A stretch of DNA of 64,000 nt from Prunus persica (lineage: Eukaryota > Streptophyta > Magnoliopsida > Rosales > Rosaceae). A model generated the notes under the pieces. The model saw only the letters and a program-made list of their open reading frames with translations. It had not been told where the DNA came from and made no database searches. The translations under genes were made by a program, and so were the position numbers. The stretch spans positions 3,807,845-3,871,844 of the forward strand of contig NC_034015.1 in NCBI RefSeq assembly GCF_000346465.2, given 5' to 3'. Shown here piece by piece: positions 24,033-35,943 of the stretch (the first letter of the stretch is position 1; every line of letters starts with the position of its first letter).

Positions 24033-25605
24033 AGGGACAAATCTATGTTGGGGGCTATATGGTCTATAGCCCGTACCGATTTTTCAAATTTTTTAAAAAT
24101 GTTATATAGTATTTACACACAATGAAAAAAAAATTAGTTAATAATATCGATAATGAATCAATAATGAATTATTTTAATTCTTTAAAGACTCGAAGGTTGC
24201 AACTTAAATAGTTTTATTTTGTATTTGCATTGCATGTTTATTTACTATTTTTTTTTTTACTAGCTTATATCTTATGTATTAGAGCAACTCCACCCATTTG
24301 CCCTTAGCCATGGCAAGGGGGGAGCTAGGGCAGCCACTATTCACGTGAATAGTGGTTGCCCTTGCAAATAGTATTTTGAGTTTCCACCCATTGCCATGGC
24401 TAAGGGCAATTACTATTCATTTTTTTGTTTTTTCACAACTTTTTTTTACTTAAATAATTAATTTGGATAATATTTTCGGATAAGATTTTTGGGTTCCTAC
24501 GTGTCAATACTATTCATATCGGATAAGATTTTATTTTATTAGTTGTATTGGTTGGTATTCATTAAAAAAAAAAATGAGGATTTGGTGTTAAAAGTGAAGA
24601 GTATTGGTTGGTATTTATAGACACGGGCGGACCCATAATTTTTTTAGCGGAGGTGCAATATTGGCTAAGTATGAAAAATGGTTTTTCGGAATAATTATTT
24701 TCTCAAGATAATTTTTGGCGGCTTTTATTCCTTACACATCAAATAAGAAAACTTGATTTTATGGGATTTTAATATGAAGTATATATTGACTTAATGAGCC
24801 ATCATTTTTAGCCTAAATCGTATTTTGCACTAAAACCGATTTTTCATATTTTGATTTGGTGGGAATTTGATTTTCTAGTATTTTTATTTGAATCCAAATG
24901 GGGGGTACTTCCTTATTTACATTGTAAACTTAAGTAAATGGAGTAATATAAAAATAAATTAAAGTAAAAGGACAAAGACATTTACTTAAATGTTGAAAAT
25001 GGAAATAAGGTATAGAGGAAAATGTTGAATAAAGAGTGAATAATAGTAGAAGTATAATGAAATGTATGAGGATTGGTGTTGAAAGTGAAGGGTATTGATA
25101 GGTATTTATAGAAAAAAAATATCAGAATTTTTTAGAATTTTTTAAAAAAATTTACGATTTTTTTTCATATTTTTATTGCCCAAAAAAGCCTCAGCCGTTG
25201 GATTAATTTGGAGAAGCAGATCGGAAGGCTGGGGAGGCGACACGTGGCAGCGCACTTTGGACCTGGCGCACTGACGTCAGCGTGACGCGAGGCTGACGTC
25301 AGCAACACGCGAGTTGGACCTCGGGCTGGTCTCGCCTTCGGGCTGGCCCGAGTTGGTGGGTCCCACACCACCCCCGGGCCTGGGCTGTACGCTGGAGCGA
25401 CTTTTTTTTTTTTTCCTGCCCTCGCCTCGGGCTGGGCTCCCTCGCTGGAGCTGCTCTTAGATGCATTTTGAGAGGTATATGCCTCATTATGTTCTCCTTA
25501 ATTAGGTGTATCATTTTTTGTTGTTAATAAAGTTTGCTCGTGCCGTCGAGTTTCTTTGTAAGGTAAATCTAGTCCAGTCCATTTTAAAATTATGGATCCG
25601 TTAAA
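24033..25605 (+). mobile_element. hAT-derived relic, split by another element
   Basis: 24150-24220 and 25470-25600 match the 3' part of the hAT element at 38820-39000 in the same order: the GAAGACTCGAAGG region, a stretch with TCGAGTTT, then AAGGTAAAT. The left flank carries GGGACAAATC. The two parts are separated by the Harbinger-like element at 24282-25456. No transposase remains, so this is a non-autonomous or deleted hAT copy. Confidence 0.55.
24282..25456. mobile_element. Harbinger-like non-autonomous element (TTA duplication)
   Basis: 1175-bp element with terminal repeats GAGCAACTCCACCC and, inverted, GAGCAGCTCCAGCG, flanked by TTA at 24279-24281 and 25457-25459. These ends and the 3-bp TTA duplication fit the PIF/Harbinger family. 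Its right third (25190-25450) is strikingly GC-rich, with GACGTCAGCGTGACG repeats. A ~45-bp direct repeat (GAGGAT…GGTATTTATAG) at about 24576-24620 and 25067-25112 brackets a possible inner insertion with a GGCGGACCCA end. Confidence 0.72.
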
Positions 25606-25916
25606 CTTTGCCACTAGGAACATAATCACCTCATCTAAATCCCTTGCATGCAAAACCTCCAGCTATTAATTAGTGTAGTTGGCATCCTTACATTTGTTGC
25701 ATGCTAATTAATCAACGTGGAAACATATTTGCAATTATTTGATGCACACTAAGACTCACATGTGATATAAGAATGCAATTACTTGAAGTACACTAAGACT
25801 TACATGTGTTAGGCTGGTTCATTAATTTTGGAGGCCTCGTGCAAAGAGAGATGTTGAGATATATATATATATATATATATATCATTTAACAGAAGAGTCA
25901 AAATGAGTTATCATTC

Positions 25917-28900
25917 ACACAGTCAAGTTAAATGAAGAAGGACTCCCTATTTTCGACGAACAATTAGATCGAGGTATAGAAGACGGAGTCAATACTTTGT
26001 TATACACCATAATTGAGCATTTCATAGGAACACCTAGTAATACAACAGCCCGAATTCATGATCAACTTAGTAATCTCAGATGTCTTAAATTATCTGATTT
26101 CCGTTGGTATAAAGATGCTTTCATTTCCAGAGTCATGCTTAGAGATGATAGTAACCAACCCATTTGGAAAGAAAAATTTATTAATGGTCTTCCCAATTTA
26201 TTTGCTCATAAAATACGCACAGTCCTTAGTAATAATCAAGGTCATATAGATTTCGATAATTTGACTTATGGTAATATAATGAGTACAATTAACCAAGTAG
26301 GAATGAAAATGTGTGTTGATCTGAAAATTAGTAAACAAATTCAGTCAGAAAGGAATTCAGGCAAATATGAGTTAGGAAATTTTTGTGAACAGTATGGTAT
26401 AGTGTCAGTTCCCCCATCCAGAAAAGCCAAAACTAGTTATCATGACCAACAAACTAGTAAACAGCTTCATTATTCCCGAAAAAGACAGTCTTCTAGACAT
26501 AATAATGATAATAATGAGTTTTATAATAAAAGGAAATTTCACCCGTGAAAAAATTGATCAAAAGATTACAGAAAAGATAAGAAAAGTAACTTTAAGAAAA
26601 GATTCGACAAAAGACAAGTTAAGTGTTGGAAATGTCAAAAGAACGGTCACTATGCTAATGAGTGTAAGGTAAAAGATGCAATAAAGCAATTGATAATCAC
26701 GGATGAAGAAAAAGACAATTTGATTAAAGTTTTAGAATTAAAAGACTTTGAGTCTAGTGAAGCCGACAACACAATTATGAGTTGTTCCAAGTCAGCAGAT
26801 TACAGTTCCTCATATTCTCAACTAAGTTCCCCAAAAATCCAATTAGGTTGTAAAGACAAGTATTGTAATGTCATCACTAAGTCAATACGAGTCCTTACCA
26901 AACAGGAAGAGCAAGAAGAATTGTTAATAGATTTAATCAGTAAAGTAGAAAACCCAGAGTTAAAATCTGAGTATCTAAGAAAACTGAGAAAAATCATTAG
27001 TCAGGAAGAGCCAAGTCAGTCCGTTCCCCAGAAGATAAGTCTAAATACAACATTAGAAAAATTCAACAAGAAAAGAAAAGAAGTAACTTTGCAAGATTTA
27101 AAAATAGAAGTAAAATTAGTCAAAAAAGAGATAGTTGAATTAAGACAAATGAGTCAAAAGTTACAAGCCAAGAATTATGAGATTAAGCAAGATTTTGTTA
27201 ATTTAATGGAAAAAGAAGCCTCTGAGTCTAAAAGTCAACCAAATAGTCCAGCCAATTCAGACGAAGAACCCTCTCATAATAATTAGACCATTAATTTAAT
27301 TAAACAAGTAAATTTTAGGAAACGGTATTCAAAAGTCACTATATTTGTAAAAAATTTCGAGTTAAATACAGTTGCCCTTTTTGATTCAGGTGCTGACCTT
27401 AATTGTATTCAAGAAGGATTGATCCCTACTAAATATTACAAGAAGTCGAAAGAATCATTAAGCATAGCCTCAAGAAAGTCACTTAAGTTAAATTATGAAA
27501 TACCAAAAGCCCATGTTTGTCAAAATAAAATTTGTTTCAAAACCTCATTCGTCTTAGTCAAAAATATTACTAATGAAGTTATCCTAAGATTACCTTTCAT
27601 TGCCCTTTTGTATCCTTTCTAGGTAGAATACAATGGAGTCTTATCTACCCATTTAGGAGAAAATGTCAAATTTGAATTCTTAACCAAACCTGAGTTGCAC
27701 AATTTAAAAGCCTTATAGAAGAGCGCAGTTTCCAAAATAGTCAAAGTAATTCAAAATAAGGATAAATAGTTAGAATTCCTTAAGGAAGAAGTCAGATTTA
27801 AAAGAATTGAACAAAAGCTTAATGACAAGCCTTTACAGTCCCAGATTCAAAATTTTGAAGAAAAGTTAAAACAAGAAGTCTGTTCTGATTTACCCAATGC
27901 CTTTTGGCACAGGAAACAACATGTAGTCAAGTTACCTTATGTCAAAAACTTTAGTGAAAAGAATATTCCCACTAAAGCCAGACCAATCCAAATGAGTCAA
28001 GAAATAATGGAATTTCTCAAAACAGAAATTACAGAGTTACTCCAAAAAGGAATAATTCGAAAAAGCAAGTCACCCTGGTCATGTCTTGCTTTCTATGTTC
28101 AGAAAAATACTGAGTTAGAACGAGGAGCCCCTAGATTAGTCATCAACTATAAACCTCTTAATACATTCTTAGAATGGATTACGTATCCAATTCCTAATAA
28201 AAGAGATTTAATTAATCGATTAGACAAAGCAGTCATCTTTTCTAAGTTTGATATGAACAGTGGTTTCTGGCAAATCCAAATTCGGGAATCTGATAGGTAT
28301 AAAACCGCTTTTGTAACCCCATTCGGTCACTATGAGTGGAATTATGCCTTTCGGACTTAAGAATGCCCATAGTGAATTTCAGAATATAATGAATGAGATA
28401 TTCAATCATTTCAGTCATTTCTCCATAGTCTATATTGATGATGTTCTTATATTCTCTCAGTCCATAGAACAACATTGGAAGCATTTGCATAAGTTCCTCC
28501 AGATAGTTAAACAAAATGGCTTAGTTGTCTCTGCTAAGAAAATCAAGTTATTTCAGACTAATATCCGCTTTATTGGTTTTAATATTTGTCAGTCTCAAAT
28601 CAGTCCCATTGATCGAGTCATTCAATTTGCTGATAAATTCTCAGATCAAATTCTTGACAAGGGTCAACTCCATAGATTCTTGGGATCTCTAAATTATGTT
28701 TCTGATTTTTATCAAAATCTAAAAAAAATAATGTAAGCCCTTATTTGACCGACTTCAGAGTAACCCTCCTCCCTGGTCATCCATCCATACAGACATAGTC
28801 AAACAAATCAAAACCTATGTCAAAACACTTCCTTGTCTTGGCATTCCTGCGGTCAATTCTTTCAGAATAGTTGAAACTGATGCCTCTGAAATAGGTTATG

Positions 28901-29266
28901 GAGGTATTCTCAAACATAAAGTCAATCCAAGTCAATCTGAGCAAATTGTTCGATTCCATTCTGGAATTTGGACTCAGTCACATAGTCATTATAGTACTAT
29001 TAAAAAAGAAATATTATCTATAGTCTTATGCATCAGTAAATTTCAAGATGATTTATTAAATCAAAATTTTTTAGTCAGAGTCGATCGCAAAAGTGCGAAG
29101 CATGTTTTAGAAAAAGATGTTCAAAACATTGCATCAAAATAGATTTTTGCACGTTGGCAAGCAATTTTAAGTATTTTTTATTTTGAAATTGAGTATTTAA
29201 GAGGTAGTGAGAATTATGGTCCTGATTTTCTTACTAGAGAATTTCTTCAGGATAAACAATGGTAGC
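25917..29266 (+). pseudogene. Florendovirus-like ORF1 polyprotein, degraded
   Basis: Segments in order: coat protein domain from the left end to about 26500 with WKEKFINGLPNLFAHKI; CCHC knuckle at 26624-26665 (CWKCQKNGHYANEC); coiled region to 27286; protease active site ALFDSGADLNCI near 27373; RT with MPFGLKNA and YIDD near 28350-28440; RNase H with VETDASEIGYGG near 28870 and a C-terminal LRGSENYGPDFLTREF. Most of it sits in one frame. Breaks seen: in-frame stops at 26546, 26555, 27284, 27620, 27716, 27767 and 29140 (TGA or TAG, several plausibly from CGA or CAG), and frame changes near 28345 and 28730. It cannot make a working polyprotein. Confidence 0.9.
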
Positions 29267-30449
29267 TAGAAGGCCTGGCAAAGAAAAGGAACAAATTAGT
29301 CAACCCTAGTCACTCAGAGCTCTCCCAGCATCAATGATCCTAGTTAAAACAGAGTCACCTTCACAGATCGTCCCCTTCCCGGGATGCTCTCCAATCCAGA
29401 TTAGTAATCGATTCAATCCACTTGGTTCCTCAGTCGGACAAGTTCGTCCAAATTATCAGTTAGCTCTAGTTTCAAGTTATGATCCCTTCCAAGTCAGTAC
29501 CCAAGTCACCCAATCTTTTACTCCATCTCAAAAGTCTTCTCCTTACCTTCAAAAGAGCAATTGCCATTTGTTCATAATTGAATCCAAATATAATAACATT
29601 ACCAACCCAGTCACCATTGCAAAGTCATATTTTCCTCCAAATCATCATTTTATCCCCCAAGCTCCCTACAAGTCACTTAAATATTACAGGGATATCCTTC
29701 ATGAGACACAATCAATTGAAATAAAGCCAATAAAAGATCGCAATCAGCCTCATATTATTCTCTACCATTCCCTTTACATTCATCGTCTGATTAGTGAGGA
29801 TGAATGGAGTCGCCACCCTTATGATCTCAAAGTCCTTCAGTCAGATCTCCAATATAGTTACTATGATTATATTGAAGCATGGTATACAATCTTCCTCCAT
29901 CAAACAATTGATTTCAGTCATTATTGGTTTATTAATTTCGATAGTAAATTCAAAAGCCCTTTTCCTTTTTGGTTCCTCCACTGGTGGGAAAAGCATGGTC
30001 CAATCATTGATTTGCTTCCCTCTCAAATGCAAGAACTAGTCAATTATTATTCCATTAAAAATAAGTTCAAAGAGTTAGAGTTGTTCTTTCCTAATCTACT
30101 TATTTTCTGTGCTAAATATAAAGTTCCCTGGATCCTTAAATGGTCCTATCATATTAATTGGGATTCTAGAGTCTTTTCTCCCCAATTTTCAGTAAATTGG
30201 TGGGATAAGTTCAAAATCGACAGAATTGCAGATTATGTCCATTCAGACTTCCCTCCAGTTACTGTTCCTCCACAGTCCGCCCACAAGCCTTCTTCATCCG
30301 AATCATCTCTTGCCTCCTTCTCAGCCGAAGGAAAGTCTAAAGCTGAATTGCAAGAAATTGCCCGACAGTCAATCATTCAAGCCTCCCAAATGGACGATGA
30401 CGATGAGACCTCCCCCATATCTCAATCTTCTTCCAGTCAACCCCATTAG
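29259..30449 (+). pseudogene. Florendovirus-like ORF2, unknown function, nearly open
   Basis: The ATG at 29259 overlaps the ORF1 stop as ATGGTAG and opens a frame that runs to TAG at 30447-30449. It is broken once, by TAG at 29307-29309. From the ATG at 29334 there remain 371 uninterrupted codons. The protein is rich in aromatic residues (for example FPFWFLHWWEKHGP and FSVNWWDKFKIDRI) and ends in a Ser-rich, then acidic tail. I recognise no domain; the corresponding ORF of florendoviruses is also of unknown function. That this frame has stayed open while ORF1 collected about nine lesions is noteworthy but may be chance. Confidence 0.75.
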
Positions 30450-30717
30450 CCATCCAGTCAAAAGACTAGTCAAAAGGATTCCACCCCGAAATTGCGGTGG
30501 GCAAATTATGCAGACAGTCAAGATCCCTATGATCTCAATTCATATTAATCAAAAGTAGATTCCTCAACAGTCATCATAAGCCAGTAAAAGATAAAGTTCC
30601 CCGACAGTCATCAGTAAAAGCAAAAGTTAAAGTCTTGTAATTCTACAGTTCTCCTGTGCCTATCTACAGTCATGATTTCAAGCATCCAATGCTACCAACA
30701 GTCTGGTAGCCTCAGTT

Positions 30718-30833
30718 TATTTAAGGAGGCTCCTGCCTCATTTAGAATTCAGAATGTAAATTTTACTTTTCTCAGTTTCAAAGTTCTCTCAGGACTATTA
30801 CCCTGATGAACTCTTGTATGAGTGATCAATAAA
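30718..30833 (+). promoter_or_regulatory. Pararetrovirus promoter and polyadenylation signal
   Basis: A TATA-like TATTTAAGG at 30718-30726 is followed 110 bp later by AATAAA at 30828-30833, downstream of ORF2. This spacing is what pararetroviruses use to make terminally redundant genomic RNA. The AGTC-rich composition of the element stops just before the TATA-like box. Confidence 0.6.
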
Positions 30834-31190
30834 ATCTTTCAATCAAGATTTTCTGTAAGTTTGCATACTCAAAGTTATCAATTCTATGTTTTAATAGTTA
30901 TCAATTAATTTCATGCTTTTAATTATCCATATATAATCCATAAATAGAACCAAACGCACCCTTTATTGACATCAATTACATCATAATCCATAAATAGAAC
31001 CAAGTCAATCCTTAATAAAGTCAATTACATTTACTTTCTTATATTCATAACCCACTCAATTGTCTTTTACATACAAAAAATGTGAAGGTAGTTAAAAAAA
31101 CTAAATAAAAAAAAGCGACCAACGACCAACACTTCATCCAATAACCAAAACAACCACACAACCAACAACTAGCAACCAACAGTTCAAAAA

Positions 31191-31640
31191 TCATCTAAAA
31201 ACTATCCTACTTGCATTTTTAGTTTCAAAATCATTAATTAAACGAGTACAATCAATTTCGTCCAAAAAATCACTTTCAATAGATATCAAAGTTACACCAT
31301 TTAATCTTTCTTGTGACATGGTTGATCGCAAGTAAGACTTCAATACCTTCAATTTGGAAACACTTCTTTTAGCTGAAGCAACTGTAACAGGTAAAGTTCA
31401 TAATACTCTATAAGTAATTATTGCATTTGGAAAACGGTGGAGTCTTTTTAAAGCGCTCAAAATGTCAGCGGATGTCTGAGCCTCCTTTGGTAAAATCTAT
31501 TGTATGACTTTTAACTCATCAAACAAATCCTTCCCATCAAGATCAAAAGACTTGCCATGTTTCAAAAAAAATTTCCAAATGATCATAACATGATTCCAAA
31601 TTATCTTCATCCAATGAAAAAAAGATTGACCAAAAAACAC
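31191..31640 (-). pseudogene. hAT transposase C-terminal fragment
   Basis: Minus-strand frame with SKLKVLKSYLRSTMSQERL and LISIESDFLDEIDCTRLI, the dimerisation domain of hAT transposases of the TTF zinc-finger type. An in-frame TGA at 31398-31400 lies ahead of the TLPVTVASAKRS block, and the frame ends at 31191. Nothing upstream of about 31640 is clearly coding. It is a dead fragment, probably part of the hAT copy interrupted by the pararetrovirus. It is distinct from the better preserved hAT transposase at 36.4-38.8 kb. Confidence 0.8.
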
Positions 31641-31879
31641 ATTTAAAAAACTTAGGTAAAAAAAAAAAATCAGATATCATATTGGGTTAGAAAATTGAAA
31701 AAAAAAAGGCCCATTTTATTGTTTCTCTTGGCTAAGGGTCTTTTTGTTTTTTGTTTTCAAAAAGCGAAGTTTGGAGAAGTAAAGGCCTTTCTTGGTTTCT
31801 TTTATAAGTGGACCTGAAAAAATTTAGGGGCCCTGTGCAGTCGCTCAACCTACACAAGCTATGGCCCGAGCCTGACGAG

Positions 31880-33399
31880 GGTCATTGTACCTATGTGACT
31901 AAGCTTTATTACCATGAGCTGTTGAAATAATAGAAAACAATTACCCACACTTGGTGTAAATCTACATGCAACCAATGAAAGCCTAGTAGTTGCCGCCTCT
32001 TCTTACTATAAATAGGACCTTCATTGCTTCATTTCATTTGGAAGACACGCATGAGAAGGGAGAAAGAAAACGAAAGAGAAAAGAAAGAGAGAGAGAAAAG
32101 GAGATAGAGAGAGTGGACGAATGTGGTGGAAATCGGGGAATCGTCTTGTAAAAGTTTTGGTATCCATGCAAGGAGTTTCTTGGAGGCCTTTACCGAGATT
32201 GATTTAATTAAATTTTGTGAGCAGTGTTTGAACAGAATTCCGCATAGGGAATATTCGCACGTAGATTTTTTGACCCTCGAACTTCCTTCTCTTTCTTCCC
32301 CCTTGGTTCCTATAAAACAAATCTAGGTCAACGGACCACATCCGGGGGTGTTTGCCAAAAATCCTCCGATGCCTATATTTGTTTGGTTGGATCTTGAAAA
32401 AGATACGACAACAACTAAAGTGGTTGGAGTTTCTTCTCACGGGAAGAGTCGGGTGGTCGGAGCCGTGTGAGAGAGAGAGTGAGAGGGAGAGGGAAACGGC
32501 ATGAGAGAGAAAAATAGAGGAGTTTGTGTAGGATTTCAGAATTACCTCAAATGCCTTATGTAGCTATGTATTTATAGTGCTCCTCGTAGGCTAGGGTTTG
32601 AAAAATAATCCTTAAATGGTTATGAATTGATGAATATTCCTTGTGTGGAAATATGCATAAAATTATTATTTGATGCATGTTATTGTTACAATTGAATGGT
32701 TTCTCTTGAATAGTTATGAATTGTCAATATTTTATTAATGTTGGCATGATTATATGTACACTCGTAATATTTAAATGATTACATTGTTTTTAGATATATG
32801 AGATATGTGAAAAGAAGAATTATATCATGTCATGGAAATTGGTTGGAGGTTTTGGGTTGAGAAAATAATGGTGAAAAAGAGAGTAATGTGATCTTTTGTA
32901 TAGTTGAGTCTAACTCTTGGTATGAATTAACATGAATAGATGAAGAACATACATGCATTATTATTATTATTGGTATGATATCTAATTGAGTGATTGCATG
33001 TCATTAAATTTAGTTATATCAATTTATTGTGAAAATGTCGTTTGTGCCCCTATTGAGCTGCGGTTTCGCTCACCCCTTAACAGATTTTGCAGGTATTGAA
33101 CTTGAAATCTAAGACTTGAGATGAATTTGGCATGTTTATAGAGTGTGCACATACATAGCTTGTGGTAGAATAATGTGCTACTGTTTTAGTGAACTCTTTA
33201 GTGGTTCTAAGTTGTAAAATATTGTAATGGTCTCTAAGATTTCAAATGATGTTGTTGTTACCGTTGAAAATTCTATTTGAAATATTTATTTATTCATTTT
33301 AGTGTTCTTCACATTTTAGTTATAGTTTTTATTAAATTCTATAATTAAGGTGTGAATCGCGTCTTAATCCAAGATTATGTAAATTCATGGGGTGTGACA
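31880..33399 (+). repeat. LTR-derived sequence, nested and truncated
   Basis: A TATA box (ACTATAAATAGG near 32015) lies at the left, and the right end GGGGTGTGACA at 33389-33399 has the form of a long gypsy LTR terminus. Inside, 32217-32605 matches the LTR family seen at 45147-45728 and 54861-55527: the AGAATATTCG-like start, the GGTGTTTGCCAAA/GGTGTTGGCCAAA block, GGAGCCGT with GA repeats, and TATTTATAGTGCTC. No target duplication was found for either component. Confidence 0.5.
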
Positions 33400-34026
33400 C
33401 AAGAAAGGGTAGCAAAACCAGAGATGTCTCATACTTGCAAAGTACCAAAAATTTGAAAAAAAACAATTTGGGGGTTTGGGCTTCTCTCCTAGAATCGAAA
33501 TCGTAAAACAATAACAGGCTCCGCAAACATTACCAAAAATCAGAAGAGAGAGAGAGAGAGAAAGATTAGGGGCTTACAAGAAGGTGATAGTCGCTGATGG
33601 AGCTTACTTACGAAGACGACAAACACATTGATACGAAGAAGACGAGCTCGTAGAGGACAAAAGAAGAAAACGAACTCGTGTGTTTTCTATTGCGTGCGTC
33701 TTGTTTTGGGTTAGGCATAACCCTGATTTCAAGTGGGCTAAGATAAGTCATGTTAGTCAAGGTCTTCTTGCTAGTGAGCTTCTTAAATATGCTCATGTTT
33801 GGTTCATGATAGGATAAGTGTTAAATAGCACAATCTTGTCCTAGTCCCCTCCAACAAACATGCCCTAAGGGGCTAGTCCACATACTAAGAGGATAAAATA
33901 AAATCCCACAAAGTGTGCCCAGCACTAGTCTAAATTAAAGGCTAAAATAAATAAATAAGAATGCGAGCCGAGCACGAAGCCCAAATAAAAGGCTAGTCGC
34001 TCTTACAAAGATGATCATGACAAAAC
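33400..34026. other. Unassigned sequence
   Basis: No gene recognised. On the minus strand there is a CT-rich stretch (33540-33565) and a donor-like GTAAGT near 33610, which could be a gene 5' end fragment. 33790-34026 resembles a short GTTTGGT/GGCTAGTCC MITE-type repeat related to the ends at 4137 and 15222. Confidence 0.3.
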
Positions 34027-35943
34027 CCCTATGTAACACCCCATCTCAAATAATTAGTTAATTATTTAATTAATTGTGAAATTATGTTTTTGCCCTTGGG
34101 AGTGGCGGTACTTTAGTCACTTTTTGTTTGGGGAAGAATTTGGGGAAATGACTATCAATGTTGCTTAGAGCACATGAATACGAGTTCGTAGACATGCGGT
34201 AGGCTCAATTCTGATTTATAACGAAGAAGTTACAGAAGTGCAGTGGTACAACCGTAAATATCACGAAGTTCTAATTTAAGTACAGACCATATTCCTTTTT
34301 TTGTTTGTTTATCTCTCTCTTTCTCCCCGACACTATCTCTCTCCTCCGCGCGATGCCTGATTTTCAGATGGCGAGTTTGTCACTGTCCGGCCACCTTTTT
34401 CGACAAAATCACCTCCAAAATCTTCCTCTCCTTCTCCTCTACCTAGTCCACTAGCTTTCTCCGATCGATTTCACATAGTTTAGCGACTAGAACGAGGAGA
34501 AATATTGCAATTTTCCATTATCGTTCCTGGCAATTCCTGTGACATTTTTCTTTGACCAAGGTATGAATCTTCATCCTCTCAGTGCCTTCTAGCTGTTTTG
34601 GTAGTTGGTTTGGGGCGATTTGGAGTTTTGGAAGTTCAATATTTAAACCTAGAATTTCTGACAGTTTTGGCCGTGTTTTGAGCTAGTTCTGGCCACTTTT
34701 TGGCCGGGGTCCAAGACCAAAAGGTACTCCCCTAGTTGCCCTTGACGTTTTGGTATAGGTATTGTAGGGTGTTTTGAGAATTTTCCGTCACCGAAAATTT
34801 CTCAAGACAACCACGCTTTGCGAGCGCGTGGGCCACTGTGTGGAGGCCTATTATGTTTTAAAAAACTCACCATATCATCCTGAGCACGACTGTATTCTCG
34901 AATTTGGAATTGGTTGTCATTTAACTATCAAATAGATATTGCGCCTATTATGCGATATCTGGGTTCGATAGGTTTGGACCGTTCGATCGGTTCTAATTTC
35001 AGTTATGTTATTCCATATACCTCTAGGATCATGTAGGAACTTGTGGATCGAGAATCGGAGTCTCGGATACACTTAATCAATGATTCTAAGTAGGGGAAAC
35101 GATCGCCGTCCGATAGTGCAATTGGCTTAGATCCGATCGCTCGATCAAGACCGAATCTTCAAAACTTGATCAGTAGATTTTGTTGGACCTATAGGAACTT
35201 TCGGATCGGAAATCGGAGATCGTGGGCCCCACGAGCCCTATTAACCAATATGGAAAGTTTGACCATTCGGTTGACCATGAGTCTTCCGAGACCGTCTCAT
35301 CCTTCGGGAAGTGCTAGAATGACCCTATAAACCTTATTAAGGGTTGGGCACACTTTGAGACCCGAGAACTAGATTTTTGAGTTAAAATTCGTTGTTGGGT
35401 ACGTTTATTAATTAAATCCGTTTATTCTCTCAAATAGGTACCCAGGCGCAATGTATCGCTTAGGATGGACTCGCTCACAGTTGAGCTAGCTTTGGACTTG
35501 TTGTGAGTGGACATTTGTTTTTAAATGAGCATTGTTTTTCAAACATATAATTGCTTGCATAAATGTGATTTGATTGGAAAATTGGTTATTTTGGGTTAAT
35601 GAGATTATGGATTTTATTATCGGGCTAGTCTTGGCTTTTACAATGTGATATGGGATTTCCAAGGATTATTATTTTATTATTATTATTATTAAAGTACATG
35701 AATTTGGATTTCAGACTATGGTGATATTAGTTATGTCTATGGAATTTGAATATATTTTGGGATATGAGATTTATGTGACTACACACCATTTGTTGTACCT
35801 TCCCCTGGTTCATTATGAAAAGGATGATGAAATTATGGAAAAGAATTATAGTTGGTCTTTGGGACCCATCAAGGCACACATATACTTTTTGGGAGGTGTG
35901 TCAGGATGTTAGTCTATATGTATGACTAGATCAGCTGCACGTG

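Larger units (their letters stand above)
25917..30860 (+). mobile_element. Endogenous pararetrovirus, florendovirus-like (Caulimoviridae)
   Basis: Coding order is coat protein with zinc knuckle, aspartic protease, reverse transcriptase and RNase H in one reading frame, then a second ORF. There is no integrase and no LTR. That is the Caulimoviridae plan, and a large polyprotein plus a second ORF of unknown function is the florendovirus arrangement. The left end is truncated within the coat region; movement protein is absent. It abuts an AT-dinucleotide tract at 25859-25882, a setting reported for florendovirus insertions. hAT-like end sequences lie on both sides (about 25830 and 31820), so it probably landed in an older hAT copy. 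The copy is extensively disrupted. Confidence 0.85.

Noticed and set aside
25165..25514. GC-rich minus-strand frames
   Set aside because: They lie in the GC-rich end of a Harbinger-like element; no domain, and composition explains the open frames.
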